64,000 nt of DNA, taken from NCBI RefSeq assembly GCF_002304005.1, contig NZ_MRCQ01000013.1, positions 101,654-165,653 of the forward strand, written 5' to 3'. The translations under genes and the position numbers were made by a program. Shown in pieces: positions 35,109 through 44,827 of this stretch. Every line of letters begins with the position of its first letter. The stretch's first letter is position 1. The DNA comes from Flavobacterium sp. ACN6 (lineage in GTDB: Bacteria; Bacteroidota; Bacteroidia; Flavobacteriales; Flavobacteriaceae). The notes under the pieces are model-generated. The model was not told where the DNA came from. It saw nothing but the letters and a program-made list of their open reading frames with translations, and searched no databases.

Positions 35109-37559
35109 ATGAAGTTAAGAAATAAAATTACAGCAATCTGTCTCGGAATTTTTTCGCTTACAGCAACAGCACAAAGCGATCTGAAATTATGGTATGATAA
35201 ACCAGCAGCAATCTGGAACGAAGCACTGCCTTTGGGTAACGGACGTTTGGGTGCAATGATTTTTGGAGACCCTGCTGTGGAACGTTTGCAATTGAATGAA
35301 GAAACCATTTGGGCAGGTTCTCCAAACAGCAATGCACATTCAAAATCTATAAAAGCACTGCCAATTGTTCGCCAGTTAATTTTTGATGGAAAATTTGATG
35401 AAGCACAGGATTTGGCAACGCAGGATATTATGTCTCAAACCAATGACGGAATGCCGTATCAAACTTTTGGAAGCGTTTATATTTCTTTTGCCGGACATCA
35501 AAAATATACCGATTATTACAGAGACTTAGATATTAGCAACGCGACAGCAAAAGTAAAATACAAAGTTAAGGGCGTCGAATTTACAAGAGAAATTCTAACG
35601 GCATTTTCAGATCAGGTTATTGTGGTAAAACTTTCGGCAAGTCAGCCGGGGCAGATTACCTGTAATGTTTTCATGAATAGTCCAATTGATAAAACGGTTG
35701 CTTCGACAGAAGGAAACCAAATCATACTTTCGGGTTTAGGAACCAATTTTGAAGGCGTAAAAGGAAAAGTAAAATTTCAGGGAAGACTTACTGCTAAAAA
35801 TAAAGGCGGCGAAATAAATGCCAGCAACGGAATTTTAAGCATTAACAAAGCCGATGAAGTTACTTTATACATTTCGATTGCCACTAATTTTAAAGATTAC
35901 AAAGATATTTCGGGCGATGAAATTGCCAAAAGCAAAGACTATTTAGCTAAAGCCGAAGTAAAAGATTTTGAAACGATTAAAAAAGCCCATGTTGATAATT
36001 ATCAAAAGTTTTTCAATAGAGTTGCTTTAAATTTAGGTTCAAATGATTTGGTGAAGCAGCCAACAAACGAAAGAATCAGGAATTTCTCTAAACAATTTGA
36101 TCCGCAATTGGCGTCTTTATATTTCCAATTTGGACGTTATCTTTTAATTTCAAGTTCACAGCCAGGCGGTCAGCCAGCGAATTTACAGGGAATTTGGAAC
36201 GACATGGTAACACCGCCTTGGGATAGTAAATACACGACAAACATTAATGCCGAAATGAATTATTGGCCTGCACAGGTTACGAATCTTCAGGAAATGCACG
36301 AACCATTTGTTCAAATGGCAAAAGAATTGAGTGTTACGGGTGCAGAAACAGCCAGAATGATGTACAATGCCAGCGGTTGGGTTTTACACCACAATACTGA
36401 TATTTGGCGCGTTACCGCTCCGGTAGATTCTGCTGCCTCGGGAATGTGGCCGACAGGCGGTGCTTGGGTTTGTCAGGATTTATGGGAAAGATATTTATAT
36501 ACGGGAGATAAAAAATATTTAGAAGAAATTTATCCGATTATGAAAGGAGCAGCAGATTTCTTCCTTGACTTTATGGTTATCGATCCAAATACAAAATATT
36601 TAGTGGTTGTTCCGTCAAGTTCGCCTGAAAACACACACGCAGGAGGAAGTGGGAAATCGACAATTGCTTCTGGAACGACAATGGATAATCAGTTGGTTTT
36701 TGATTTGTTTACACATGTTATTGAAGCTTCCAAATTGGTTGCACCAGATGCTGCTTATGTGAAAAAGGTAAGCGATGCTTTAGCAAAAATGCCTCCAATG
36801 AAAGTGGGAAAACATAATCAGTTACAGGAATGGCAGGACGATTGGGACAATCCGAAAGACAATCACCGACATGTTTCGCATTTATACGGATTGTATCCAA
36901 GTAATCAGATTTCGCCAATAAAAACACCTGAATTATTTGAAGCTGCCAAACAATCTTTGATTTACAGAACAGACGAATCTACAGGCTGGTCAATGGGCTG
37001 GAAAGTGAATTTATGGGCTAGATTATTAGACGGAAATCACGCGTATAAACTGATTCAGGATCAATTGCATTTGGTAACGGCCGACCAAAGAAAAGGCGGT
37101 GGAACGTACCCAAATATGTTAGATGCGCATCAACCCTTTCAAATTGATGGTAACTTTGGGTGCACAGCCGGTTTTGCTGAAATGTTAATGCAGAGTCAGG
37201 AAGATGCAATTCATTTATTACCCGCTTTACCAACTGTTTGGAAAGATGGAAGCATAAAAGGTTTGGTTGCAAGGGGCGGTTTTGTAATTGATATGACATG
37301 GAAAAACAATAAAGTTTCGGAATTGAAAATCTATTCTAAAATAGGAGGAAACTGTAGATTAAAAGTAGAGAATACTTTAAAAGGATCTTCGCTTAAAAAA
37401 GCAAAAGGGAAAAATCCGAATACGTTGTTTTATGATGTTGAAGTGAAGAAACCGATTATTTCTGATCAGGCGAATTTGAAAAAAGTACAATTGCCAGCTT
37501 ATACTATTTACGATGTGAATATGAAAGCAGGGCAGACGTATACTTTTAAAGGGAATTAA
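35109..37559 (+). CDS. GH95 alpha-L-fucosidase/galactosidase
   Basis: An 816-residue exported enzyme. The ATG at 35109 gives a signal peptide ending at Ala21 (LTATA/QSD). The upstream in-frame start at 35070 would read repeat sequence. The N-terminal block is LWYDKPAAIWNEALPLGNGRLGAMIFG. Catalytic residues are visible: the Asn pair of NINAEMNYW (Asn378, Asn380), Glu623 in TDESTGWSMGWK, and Asp680 in FQIDGNFG. These match the inverting, Asn-activated mechanism of GH95. Members cleave alpha-1,2-L-fucose or the equivalent L-galactose link. An RG-II locus GH95 in B. thetaiotaomicron is an alpha-L-galactosidase, which suits this neighbourhood. Substrate choice cannot be decided from sequence alone. 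Confidence 0.93.
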   Translation: MKLRNKITAICLGIFSLTATAQSDLKLWYDKPAAIWNEALPLGNGRLGAMIFGDPAVERLQLNEETIWAGSPNSNAHSKSIKALPIVRQLIFDGKFDEAQDLATQDIMSQTNDGMPYQTFGSVYISFAGHQKYTDYYRDLDISNATAKVKYKVKGVEFTREILTAFSDQVIVVKLSASQPGQITCNVFMNSPIDKTVASTEGNQIILSGLGTNFEGVKGKVKFQGRLTAKNKGGEINASNGILSINKADEVTLYISIATNFKDYKDISGDEIAKSKDYLAKAEVKDFETIKKAHVDNYQKFFNRVALNLGSNDLVKQPTNERIRNFSKQFDPQLASLYFQFGRYLLISSSQPGGQPANLQGIWNDMVTPPWDSKYTTNINAEMNYWPAQVTNLQEMHEPFVQMAKELSVTGAETARMMYNASGWVLHHNTDIWRVTAPVDSAASGMWPTGGAWVCQDLWERYLYTGDKKYLEEIYPIMKGAADFFLDFMVIDPNTKYLVVVPSSSPENTHAGGSGKSTIASGTTMDNQLVFDLFTHVIEASKLVAPDAAYVKKVSDALAKMPPMKVGKHNQLQEWQDDWDNPKDNHRHVSHLYGLYPSNQISPIKTPELFEAAKQSLIYRTDESTGWSMGWKVNLWARLLDGNHAYKLIQDQLHLVTADQRKGGGTYPNMLDAHQPFQIDGNFGCTAGFAEMLMQSQEDAIHLLPALPTVWKDGSIKGLVARGGFVIDMTWKNNKVSELKIYSKIGGNCRLKVENTLKGSSLKKAKGKNPNTLFYDVEVKKPIISDQANLKKVQLPAYTIYDVNMKAGQTYTFKGN

Positions 37560-37577
37560 TATTGACATGGTTAGTTA

Positions 37578-37608
37578 GACCTGACAGGTTTTAAAAACCT
37601 GTCAGGTC
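37578..37608. repeat. Family A palindrome (copy 7), perfect
   Basis: Arms GACCTGACAGGTTTT and AAAACCTGTCAGGTC are perfect 15-bp complements around one A. It starts 18 nt after the GH95 stop codon and could also act in transcript 3'-end protection. Confidence 0.92.
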
Positions 37609-37619
37609 TGGTTACGTTT

Positions 37620-37646
37620 CCTGCAAGGTTTTCAAAACCTTGCAGG
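37620..37646. repeat. Family A palindrome (copy 8), perfect
   Basis: Arms CCTGCAAGGTTTT and AAAACCTTGCAGG are perfect 13-bp complements around one C. It lies 11 bp after copy 7, which is the other subtype of the same family. Confidence 0.92.
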
Positions 37647-37667
37647 AGAGGGAAACCGAAAAGTTCT

Positions 37668-37768
37668 CTCGCGTGAGTGATGGAAGTGGAGCTCTTTTTT
37701 TGTGAGGCTTTTTCTGCCGAACAAAAAAAAGCGGGAACGGACAGCACGACCCGGAGGGACACGCCCAA
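37668..37768 (+). repeat. Family I element (copy 2), possible structured RNA
   Basis: Runs from CTCGCGTGAGTGATGGAAGT to GACCCGGAGGGACACGCCC. A central fold joins CTTTTTTTGTG to the AACAAAAAAAAG part. The end block GACCCGGAGGGACACGCCC is also found inverted at 48779-48798. It ends 26 nt before the next start codon. Confidence 0.65.
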
Positions 37769-37794
37769 AAAATTTTAAAAATAATAATTTGAAT

Positions 37795-39360
37795 ATGTTA
37801 CATCATTTTAAATACAAAATAGTCGTTTTAGTAATTTTGGTTGCAACTTTAAATGGCTGTAAACCTAGCGCAGACTATTCTCAAAAAGGAAAAGCAATTA
37901 TTTTAAAAGAAAAAAACTTCAAACATTATGTTGATTATTTCAACACGATGGAAGATGAAAACTTAAAATTTGCTATTCCGAATGACTCGGCTTGGACTTG
38001 GATGGAAAAAAATATTCCGTTGTTTGAATGCCCGCAACAGAATTTTGAGGAGATTTACTATTTCCGATGGTGGAGTGCGAGAAAGCACATAAAGAAAACA
38101 CCGCAGGGATTTGCGATTACAGAGTTTTTGGTAGATCGTTCGTATGCCGATAAATACAATATGATTAGTTGTGCGTTGGGACATCATATTAATGAATTTC
38201 GATGGGTTCATGATTCACAATATTTGGAGCAGGATGTTAAAATTTGGTATCGAGGAAACGATGGAAAACCGATGAACAAATTGTATAAATTTAGCAGTTG
38301 GACAGCAGATGCTTTGTACAATCGCTATTTAGTGAATAAGGATAAAAAATTCTTATTGGATTTGTATCCAGACATGGTTACTGATTATGCGGTTTGGGAA
38401 AAAGACCGTCAGCGCAAGGATGGTTTGTTTTGGCAGCATGATGTAAAAGATGGAATGGAAGAATCATTAAGCGGCGGGCGTAAAGTACAAAACGCAAGAC
38501 CAACGATAAATAGTTATATGTATGGGAACGCTGTAGCGATTTCTAAAATGGCGGCCATGAAAGGCGATAAGGAAACAGAAGCAAAATTCAAAACTAAAGC
38601 TGCTAGTTTGCAAAAATTGGTTGAAACCAAATTATGGAATGCTAAAAGCGAGTTTTTTGAGACCTTTACAGAGAAAGATACATTAGCGCAAGTTAGAGAA
38701 GCGATCGGATTTATTCCGTGGTATTTTAATCTTCCGGAAAAAGGAAAAGGTTTTGAAAAAGCGTGGGAACAGATTAAAGATGAAAAAGGATTTTCGGCAC
38801 CATTTGGTTTGACAACAGCAGAAAGAAGAAGTCCGCGTTTTAGAACACACGGAACCGGAACCTGCGAGTGGGACGGCGCAATCTGGCCATTTGCAAGTTC
38901 GCAGACGTTAACGGCTTTAGCGAATGTTTTGAATAATTACGATCAGAATTTTGTTGCTAAAAACGATTATTTCAAACAAATGGATTTGTATGTGCAATCG
39001 CAATATTACAGAGGGAAACCGTATGTTGGGGAATATTTAGATGAAACAACAGGATATTGGCTGATGGGCGACAGAGAAAGAAGCCGTTACTATAATCATT
39101 CGACTTTTAATGATTTGATGATTACAGGTTTGGTTGGTTTACGCCCAAGAGCAGATGAAAAAATTGAAGTAAATCCGTTGATTCCGCAGGAAAAATGGGA
39201 TTGGTTTTGTCTGGATAACATTTTGTATCACGGCAATATTATTACGATTCTTTGGGATAAAACAGGAGAAAAATATAAAAAAGGAAAAGGTTTCAGGATC
39301 TTTAAAAACGGGAAAGAAATTGCTTTTTCAGAGAGATTGGGGAAATTGGTTTCAAATTAG
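37795..39360 (+). CDS. MGH1-like (alpha/alpha)6 glycoside hydrolase, lipoprotein
   Basis: A 521-residue lipoprotein. The start at 37795 gives a short signal peptide with lipobox ATLNGC (Cys22). A longer in-frame ORF from 37702 runs through family I repeat DNA and is rejected. The body has an (alpha/alpha)6 pattern like the mannosylglycerate-hydrolase (MGH1)/GH63 clan: YYFRWWSARKHI, SSWTADALYNRYL, PTINSYMYGNAVAISKMA, GTCEWDGAIWPFASSQTLTA, and GEYLDETTGYWL before NHSTFNDLMITGLVGLRP. Trp, Asp and Glu clusters suggest a sugar-binding pocket, but I cannot name the catalytic pair with confidence. The lipid anchor suggests the periplasmic side or cell surface. The target sugar in the pectin is unknown. 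Confidence 0.72.
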   Translation: MLHHFKYKIVVLVILVATLNGCKPSADYSQKGKAIILKEKNFKHYVDYFNTMEDENLKFAIPNDSAWTWMEKNIPLFECPQQNFEEIYYFRWWSARKHIKKTPQGFAITEFLVDRSYADKYNMISCALGHHINEFRWVHDSQYLEQDVKIWYRGNDGKPMNKLYKFSSWTADALYNRYLVNKDKKFLLDLYPDMVTDYAVWEKDRQRKDGLFWQHDVKDGMEESLSGGRKVQNARPTINSYMYGNAVAISKMAAMKGDKETEAKFKTKAASLQKLVETKLWNAKSEFFETFTEKDTLAQVREAIGFIPWYFNLPEKGKGFEKAWEQIKDEKGFSAPFGLTTAERRSPRFRTHGTGTCEWDGAIWPFASSQTLTALANVLNNYDQNFVAKNDYFKQMDLYVQSQYYRGKPYVGEYLDETTGYWLMGDRERSRYYNHSTFNDLMITGLVGLRPRADEKIEVNPLIPQEKWDWFCLDNILYHGNIITILWDKTGEKYKKGKGFRIFKNGKEIAFSERLGKLVSN

Positions 39361-39418
39361 CTGTTAAAAATCTGTTGGCTTTAATAAATTTACAAGCGAA
39401 TTTAAATAAAAATATAAA

Positions 39419-40492
39419 TTGGAGAAAACAGTATTAAATTATTCAGTTAAAGGAGCAATATTAAATATTTTATGGAACCTTGTGTTTGTGGGATTAGGTT
39501 TTTACCTTTTATCATTAATAAATTTCGAAAAATTCACGTTTAAATTTGCTGATTTGGTGTTACCTGTTATTGCGTTAATCTTTATTATTGGTTATGGCAA
39601 AAAAGCGGTAGTTATACTTTTTAGTCTGAATAAAAAAATAATATTCTCACCACAAGGAATAGAACTTAATACTACATTTTACGATTGGAAAAATATTAAA
39701 TATCAAAAAGTTATCGCTAAAAAAGAATATACGCCAAAGTATAAAATGGAATATCAGGAATTTTATCTGAACTTTATTTATAAACAGGAAACGATTGAAA
39801 TTAAAATAGATGATTATAAGGTATCTGAGGATGAAGTAAAAGAACTATTGAAAAAATATACAATTCCTGCAATTCGAAATGAAGCAGTTTATAACTCTGT
39901 AGATGATTTAGACCAGATCATAACGCTCGACAAGTATTATGAACTTGAATATGATGAATCAGAAGAAGCGATAAAAAATCTTCAGAAATTAGCAGAAAAA
40001 GATCTTAATACAGTAAAAAGTTTTTGTGAAAGTCAACTTTTTACACAGTCTGATAAAGTTAGTTTTATTTATTATTCACTAAGTGAAGATGAAGATATTG
40101 ATAAATGGGCAGATTTTCTTTCTGCCGAATTTAGCCGAGTTTATCAAATAGCATTAGCCCAAAATAAAACCAAAGAACTTTCTCCCATTTTAACCGAGAT
40201 TTTAGTCGAGGATATTAGTTCGGCAAGTGCTGATCAAGTAAGGGAAACATTGGTAAAAGGATTAGATCACAAGAAAGCAGCAACTCGTTTAAATGCTTTG
40301 GAATTCCTTCAAGATTGGATGGATGAAGAGGTTTTGAAAAGTAATATGACTATAGTGTCAAAGCTGAGACAAAAACTGAAAGATCCGGAATGGAAAATAC
40401 GCTGGGAGGCAAGTAAATTATTAAAACAAAATAATATTGCTTTTGAAGGTTTAAGTTCAATTGATAAATTACGAAGGTTTATTAATGCTTAA
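39419..40492 (+). CDS. Membrane protein with HEAT-like C-terminus, unknown function
   Basis: A 357-residue protein that appears to start with TTG at 39419. No in-frame ATG gives the two N-terminal membrane spans (about 13-33 and 43-68). After them lies a small PH-like or membrane-peripheral region (about 75-150: IIFSPQGIELNTTFYDWKNIKYQK). The long helical, acidic segment that follows ends in a HEAT-like pair (KKAATRLNALEFLQDWMDE; DPEWKIRWEASKLLKQNN). I do not recognise a family. There is no export signal for release and no glycan-active motif, so it is out of place among PUL enzymes. It may be an inserted housekeeping gene or a membrane-associated scaffold. The start codon is the main uncertainty. 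Confidence 0.65.
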   Translation: MEKTVLNYSVKGAILNILWNLVFVGLGFYLLSLINFEKFTFKFADLVLPVIALIFIIGYGKKAVVILFSLNKKIIFSPQGIELNTTFYDWKNIKYQKVIAKKEYTPKYKMEYQEFYLNFIYKQETIEIKIDDYKVSEDEVKELLKKYTIPAIRNEAVYNSVDDLDQIITLDKYYELEYDESEEAIKNLQKLAEKDLNTVKSFCESQLFTQSDKVSFIYYSLSEDEDIDKWADFLSAEFSRVYQIALAQNKTKELSPILTEILVEDISSASADQVRETLVKGLDHKKAATRLNALEFLQDWMDEEVLKSNMTIVSKLRQKLKDPEWKIRWEASKLLKQNNIAFEGLSSIDKLRRFINA

Positions 40493-40514
40493 TGTTTTTT
40501 AGGATTAATTAGAT

Positions 40515-40675
40515 ATGAAGCTTCGGAGAAGCATAATATTTATAACAAAATACGCACCCAAATGATAAAAAGCTCCAGCGGAGCGAAACATATAAGAAAT
40601 TATGTCGCCCCGCTGAGGCTTAATGAACTTACAATTATACAATCTATAAATATATCGTCCCTTTGGGACTTTACA
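40515..40675. repeat. Family H palindromes (copy 1)
   Basis: A string of short fold-backs: GCTTCGGAGAAGC, GCTCCAGCGGAGC, GCCCCGCTGAGGC and GTCCCTTTGGGAC, separated by AT-rich spacers with ATTTAT. It ends 17 nt before the second GH78 start. A related string is at 55518-55682. Confidence 0.75.
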
Positions 40676-40692
40676 TTGGTTAAAATAAAATT

Positions 40693-43443
40693 ATGAAAAA
40701 GTTTTTTTTACATCTTACCATAATCATCTCACTTTTTACACTTTCGGCGAAAGCCCAAATCAAAATCTTTGTGAGTGATTTAAAATGCGAAATGCTGACC
40801 AATCCAGAAGGAATTGATGTTTTACAGCCAAGATTGAGCTGGAAAATAAAAGCAAACGTAAATGATGTAAAACAAACCCATTATCAAATTTTAGCGGCTT
40901 CAACTTTAGAAAAGCTAAACGCAGGAAACGCTGATTTATGGGATAGCGGAAAAGTACAAAGCGAAGAATCTGTAAACTTAATTTACAACGGAAAAAAGCT
41001 AAAAGACCGACAAGATGTTTACTGGAAAGTAATTGTTTCTACAAATAAAGGCGAAGTAAAATCTACAGAAAATGCACATTTCAGTATTGGTATTTTAACC
41101 TATGCCGATTGGAAATCGACTCGTTGGATTGGCTATGAAAAAGCTTCTCCGGGTGATAGTATTTCACAGTATTCGAGATTGTCAGCCCGATATGTAAGAA
41201 AAGAAATTGATCTTAAGAAAAAAGTTAAAAGTGCCAAAGTTTATATTATTGGTATGGGCTTGTACGAGTTATATATTAACGGAAATAAAATTGGCGATCA
41301 GGTTTTGGCGCCCGTTCCTACGGATTATACAAAGAATATAAAATACAATGTTTTTGATGTGACTTTGCAATTGAAAGAAGGTAAAAATACATTGGGGACT
41401 ATTTTAGGAAACGGACGTTTTTTTACCATGCGTCAGGATTATAAACCCTATAAAATCAAAACATTTGGTTATCCGAAAATGGCTTTACAATTATTTGTAG
41501 AATATACAGACGGAAGCAAAGAGGTAATTCGCACAGACGATACTTGGAAAATTACAACCGACGGACCAATCTTATCGAACAACGAATACGACGGAGAAGA
41601 ATACGACGCCCGCAAAGAAATGAAAGGTTGGAATACCACAAATTTTGATGATAAAAAATGGCTTTCGGCAGAATATGTTCAGGAACCAGGCGGATTCTAC
41701 GAAGGACAGATGTCGGCGAATATGAAAGTAAAAGGCGAAGTAAAACCTATTTCGATCAAACAGACTCCAAAAGGAACTTATATCTTAGATATGGGACAAA
41801 ATATGGTAGGCTGGTTACAATTGAAAGTGAAAGGAAATGCGGGCGATAAAATCACGATGAAATTTGCAGAATCATTACGGACAGATGGTTCATTGTACAT
41901 TGCCAATTTGCGTGATGCCAAAACAACAGATATTTATACTTTAAAAGGCGAAGGAGAAGAAGTTTGGGAACCCCGATTTATTTTTCACGGTTTCAGATTT
42001 GTTGAAATTTCAGGTTTTAAAACAAAACCAAGTTTAGAAAATTTTATTGGAAAAATCGTTTATGATGACATTGCCACAACGGGAACTTTTGATTCTTCGA
42101 ACCCAATTATGAATCAGATTTTTAAGAATGCGTGGTGGGGAATCAGCGGGAATTATAAAGGAATGCCGATTGATTGTCCGCAGCGAAACGAGCGCCAGCC
42201 TTGGTTGGGAGACAGAACAACCGGTGCTTATGGCGAAAGTTTTTTATTTGACAATCAGACTTTGTATGCAAAATGGCTGGATGATATTAAAAACGCACAA
42301 ACTATAGATGGCGGAATTCCAGATGTGGCACCAGCTTTCTGGCGTTATTACGGCGATAATGTAACCTGGCCGGGTACTTATATTACGGTTGCGGATATGT
42401 TGTACCAACAATTTGGTGATAAAAAAGTAGTCGAAAAACAATATCCGTCTATGAAAAAATGGATGGATTATATGGAAGAAAATTATTTGGTTGATGATAT
42501 TATGACCAAAGATAAATACGGTGATTGGTGCGTTCCGCCTGAATCGTTAGAGTTAATTCGTTCGAAAGATCCATCTCGTTTAACAGACGGCGAATTGATT
42601 TCGAGTGCTTTTTTCTATCAGCTTTTAAATACCATGAAAAAGTTTGCGGTAATTGCCAATGCGGAGAAAGATATTGCCCATTATGACGAATTGGCCCTAA
42701 GAATTAAAAAAGCATTCAATGCTAAATATTTCAATACATCAAAAAACAATTACGCGAATAATACCGTAACAGCTAATTTACTGCCTTTGACTTTCGGAAT
42801 GGTTCCTGAAGCATTACAGCAAAAAGTGTTTGAAAATTTAGTGCATGAAGTAGAAGTGACCAAAAACGGTCATGTAAGTACAGGCGTTATCGGAACTCAG
42901 TTTTTAATGCGAACGTTAACCAACTTTGGCCGTGGCGATTTAGCTTTCAAACTGGCATCCAACAAAACCTATCCAAGCTGGGGTTATATGGTCGAAAACG
43001 GCGCAACTACGATTTGGGAATTATGGAATGGAAACACAGCAGATCCTGCAATGAATTCGCAAAACCATGTGATGCTTTTAGGCGATTTATTGATTTGGTA
43101 TTATGAAAATATGGCCGGAATAAAAAGCAATCCAGAAACTCCGGGTTTCAAACAAATCACTATGAAACCAGATTTTAATGCGGGCTTAACGTATGTAAAC
43201 GCTTCTTACGAATCGGTTTACGGCTTGATTAAAAGTGACTGGAAAAAAGATAAAAAAGCTTTGGTTTGGAAGATTACCATCCCTGCAAATAGTTCAGCAG
43301 TGGTTTATCTTCCTACAACAGATGTTTCGGCTGTTTCGATCAACAAACAGAAATTAGATAAAACGTCACATTCTTATAAAAGTGAAAAAAGTAATTTTGC
43401 TATTACACTTCCTTCAGGAACCTATATTCTAAACGTTAAATAA
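40693..43443 (+). CDS. GH78 alpha-L-rhamnosidase (second copy)
   Basis: A 916-residue exported enzyme with a signal peptide ending near Ala21 (LSAKA/QIK). Domain order matches the GH78 at 30290: Fn3-like, two beta-sandwiches, (alpha/alpha)6 barrel and a C-terminal beta domain. The hallmark is GMPIDCPQRNERQPWLGDR with Asp494 and Glu500. GIPDVAPAFWRYYGDNVTWPG and MVENGATTIWELWNGNTADP follow. Its active-site surroundings differ clearly from the first GH78 (NERQPWLGD against EKLGWLEE), so a different rhamnosidic link is expected rather than redundancy. RG-II side chains contain both alpha- and beta-linked rhamnose. GH78 enzymes act on alpha links. Confidence 0.93.
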   Translation: MKKFFLHLTIIISLFTLSAKAQIKIFVSDLKCEMLTNPEGIDVLQPRLSWKIKANVNDVKQTHYQILAASTLEKLNAGNADLWDSGKVQSEESVNLIYNGKKLKDRQDVYWKVIVSTNKGEVKSTENAHFSIGILTYADWKSTRWIGYEKASPGDSISQYSRLSARYVRKEIDLKKKVKSAKVYIIGMGLYELYINGNKIGDQVLAPVPTDYTKNIKYNVFDVTLQLKEGKNTLGTILGNGRFFTMRQDYKPYKIKTFGYPKMALQLFVEYTDGSKEVIRTDDTWKITTDGPILSNNEYDGEEYDARKEMKGWNTTNFDDKKWLSAEYVQEPGGFYEGQMSANMKVKGEVKPISIKQTPKGTYILDMGQNMVGWLQLKVKGNAGDKITMKFAESLRTDGSLYIANLRDAKTTDIYTLKGEGEEVWEPRFIFHGFRFVEISGFKTKPSLENFIGKIVYDDIATTGTFDSSNPIMNQIFKNAWWGISGNYKGMPIDCPQRNERQPWLGDRTTGAYGESFLFDNQTLYAKWLDDIKNAQTIDGGIPDVAPAFWRYYGDNVTWPGTYITVADMLYQQFGDKKVVEKQYPSMKKWMDYMEENYLVDDIMTKDKYGDWCVPPESLELIRSKDPSRLTDGELISSAFFYQLLNTMKKFAVIANAEKDIAHYDELALRIKKAFNAKYFNTSKNNYANNTVTANLLPLTFGMVPEALQQKVFENLVHEVEVTKNGHVSTGVIGTQFLMRTLTNFGRGDLAFKLASNKTYPSWGYMVENGATTIWELWNGNTADPAMNSQNHVMLLGDLLIWYYENMAGIKSNPETPGFKQITMKPDFNAGLTYVNASYESVYGLIKSDWKKDKKALVWKITIPANSSAVVYLPTTDVSAVSINKQKLDKTSHSYKSEKSNFAITLPSGTYILNVK

Positions 43444-43586
43444 GTTGCATTTTTAATAATTCGGGACAGTACAGGATACATTTTTAATTTTTTAGTGTTA
43501 TTTTTACACTTAATAAATATTTTTACCTAAAAAAATAGTAGGAATGTATTTATAGTTGAAAATTTTAATTCATAATTAAATTAAGA

Positions 43587-44732
43587 ATGAAGATAACAAA
43601 ATTAGCATTTGTCTTGTTTGGACTATTCCTTTTAGGAAGTTGTAAATCGGCTTTAGAAAAAAAGACTTGGAAAGAAGGTATTCTGGTTGATGAATTTATT
43701 TATGATAAAGCGCCTTATCCGTCTTGCCACGCAGTTACAATTGTCGAAGCCACAAATGGTGATTTAGTTTCATCTTGGTTTGGCGGAACACACGAAAGAC
43801 ATCCAGATGTTTGTATTTATGTAAGCATCAAACCGAAAGGAAGTGATAAATGGGGCGAAGGCGTTAAAGTTGCCGATGGCGTGATGAAAGAAGGTCCGAG
43901 ATTACCAACATGGAATCCGGTTTTGTATCAAATTCCGGGCGGCGATTTAATGCTTTTCTACAAAATAGGACCAAAACCATCAGAATGGTGGGGCGTAATC
44001 AGAACTTCATCTGATGGCGGAAAAACGTGGTCTGATGCTAAAAAAATGCCAGATGGATTTTTAGGGCCAATTAAAAATAAACCAGTTTTATTAAGCAACG
44101 GAACTTTATTATGTCCGTCAAGTATTGAAGGCGACGGCTGGAGACTTCGTATGGAATCTACTCCTGATTTCGGAAAAACATGGATAATGGGCGACACGCT
44201 TGCAAGAGGAAAACAAAAAATAAATGCGATTCAGCCAAGTATATTATTCCACAAAGACGGCAGTATTCAAGCCATTGGAAGAACCAGAAACAGAGCTATT
44301 TTCAGCACATTCTCTAAAGATAACGGAAAAACATGGTCAGATGTAGAATTAATCGGACTTCCAAATAACAACTCCGGAACAGATGCCGTAACGCTTAAAA
44401 ATGGAAAACATCTATTAGTTTACAATCACGTTTTACCTCCCGGAAAAGAAGCAAAAGGCCCAAGAACGCCTTTGAATGTTTCTGTTTCAGATGACGGAAT
44501 TAATTGGAAAGCAGCTTTGGTTTTAGAAGATTCAAAAATCAGTCAGTATTCGTATCCGTCTATGATTCAGAGTTCAGACGGAATGGTGCATATCGTTTAC
44601 ACTTGGAGAAGAGAAAAGCTGAAGTATGTAAAAGTAGATCCAAGTAAATTAAAAGCACTTCCAATCAAAAACGGAATATGGCCGGGCGAAGAAGGAAAAG
44701 TAGTAACGGCTGTTAAAGCTGAAGAAGAGTAA
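43587..44732 (+). CDS. Sialidase-fold (BNR) lipoprotein glycoside hydrolase
   Basis: A 381-residue lipoprotein with lipobox LLGSC (Cys19). Four Asp-boxes are visible: TSSDGGKTWSDA, STPDFGKTWIMG, FSKDNGKTWSDV and VSDDGINWKAA. This is the signature of the six-bladed sialidase fold. The N-terminal PSCHAVTIVEATNGDLVSSWFGGTHE and the GRTRNRAIFS block are typical of the BNR_2 group common in Bacteroidota PULs. Nothing suggests true sialic acid use. Given the RG-II-type neighbours, candidates are release of keto-deoxy sugars or an unsaturated-uronide or rhamnose-directed activity, all inferred. No repeat lies in its 143-bp leader, unlike most of its neighbours. That leader is AT-rich without a clear promoter. 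Confidence 0.75.
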   Translation: MKITKLAFVLFGLFLLGSCKSALEKKTWKEGILVDEFIYDKAPYPSCHAVTIVEATNGDLVSSWFGGTHERHPDVCIYVSIKPKGSDKWGEGVKVADGVMKEGPRLPTWNPVLYQIPGGDLMLFYKIGPKPSEWWGVIRTSSDGGKTWSDAKKMPDGFLGPIKNKPVLLSNGTLLCPSSIEGDGWRLRMESTPDFGKTWIMGDTLARGKQKINAIQPSILFHKDGSIQAIGRTRNRAIFSTFSKDNGKTWSDVELIGLPNNNSGTDAVTLKNGKHLLVYNHVLPPGKEAKGPRTPLNVSVSDDGINWKAALVLEDSKISQYSYPSMIQSSDGMVHIVYTWRREKLKYVKVDPSKLKALPIKNGIWPGEEGKVVTAVKAEEE

Positions 44733-44742
44733 AGAAAAAGTT

Positions 44743-44814
44743 CGCCACGAATTTCACGAATTTTCACGAATTATATTTTAAAAATTAGTGAAAATTGCTG
44801 GAATTCGTGGCAAA
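44743..44814. repeat. Family E hairpin (copy 4)
   Basis: Left arm CGCCACGAATTTCACGAATT, right arm ending TGGAATTCGTGGCAA, with a short AT loop. It ends 13 nt before the next start codon. Confidence 0.85.
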
Positions 44815-44827
44815 AAAAATAATAATT

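Noticed and set aside
37702..37794. Upstream extension of the MGH1-like lipoprotein gene
   Set aside because: It lies in a family I repeat and would destroy the lipoprotein signal that starts at 37795.
43587..44732. True sialidase (sialic acid release)
   Set aside because: The Asp-box fold is clear, but nothing else in the window concerns sialic acid, and the locus is pectin-directed.
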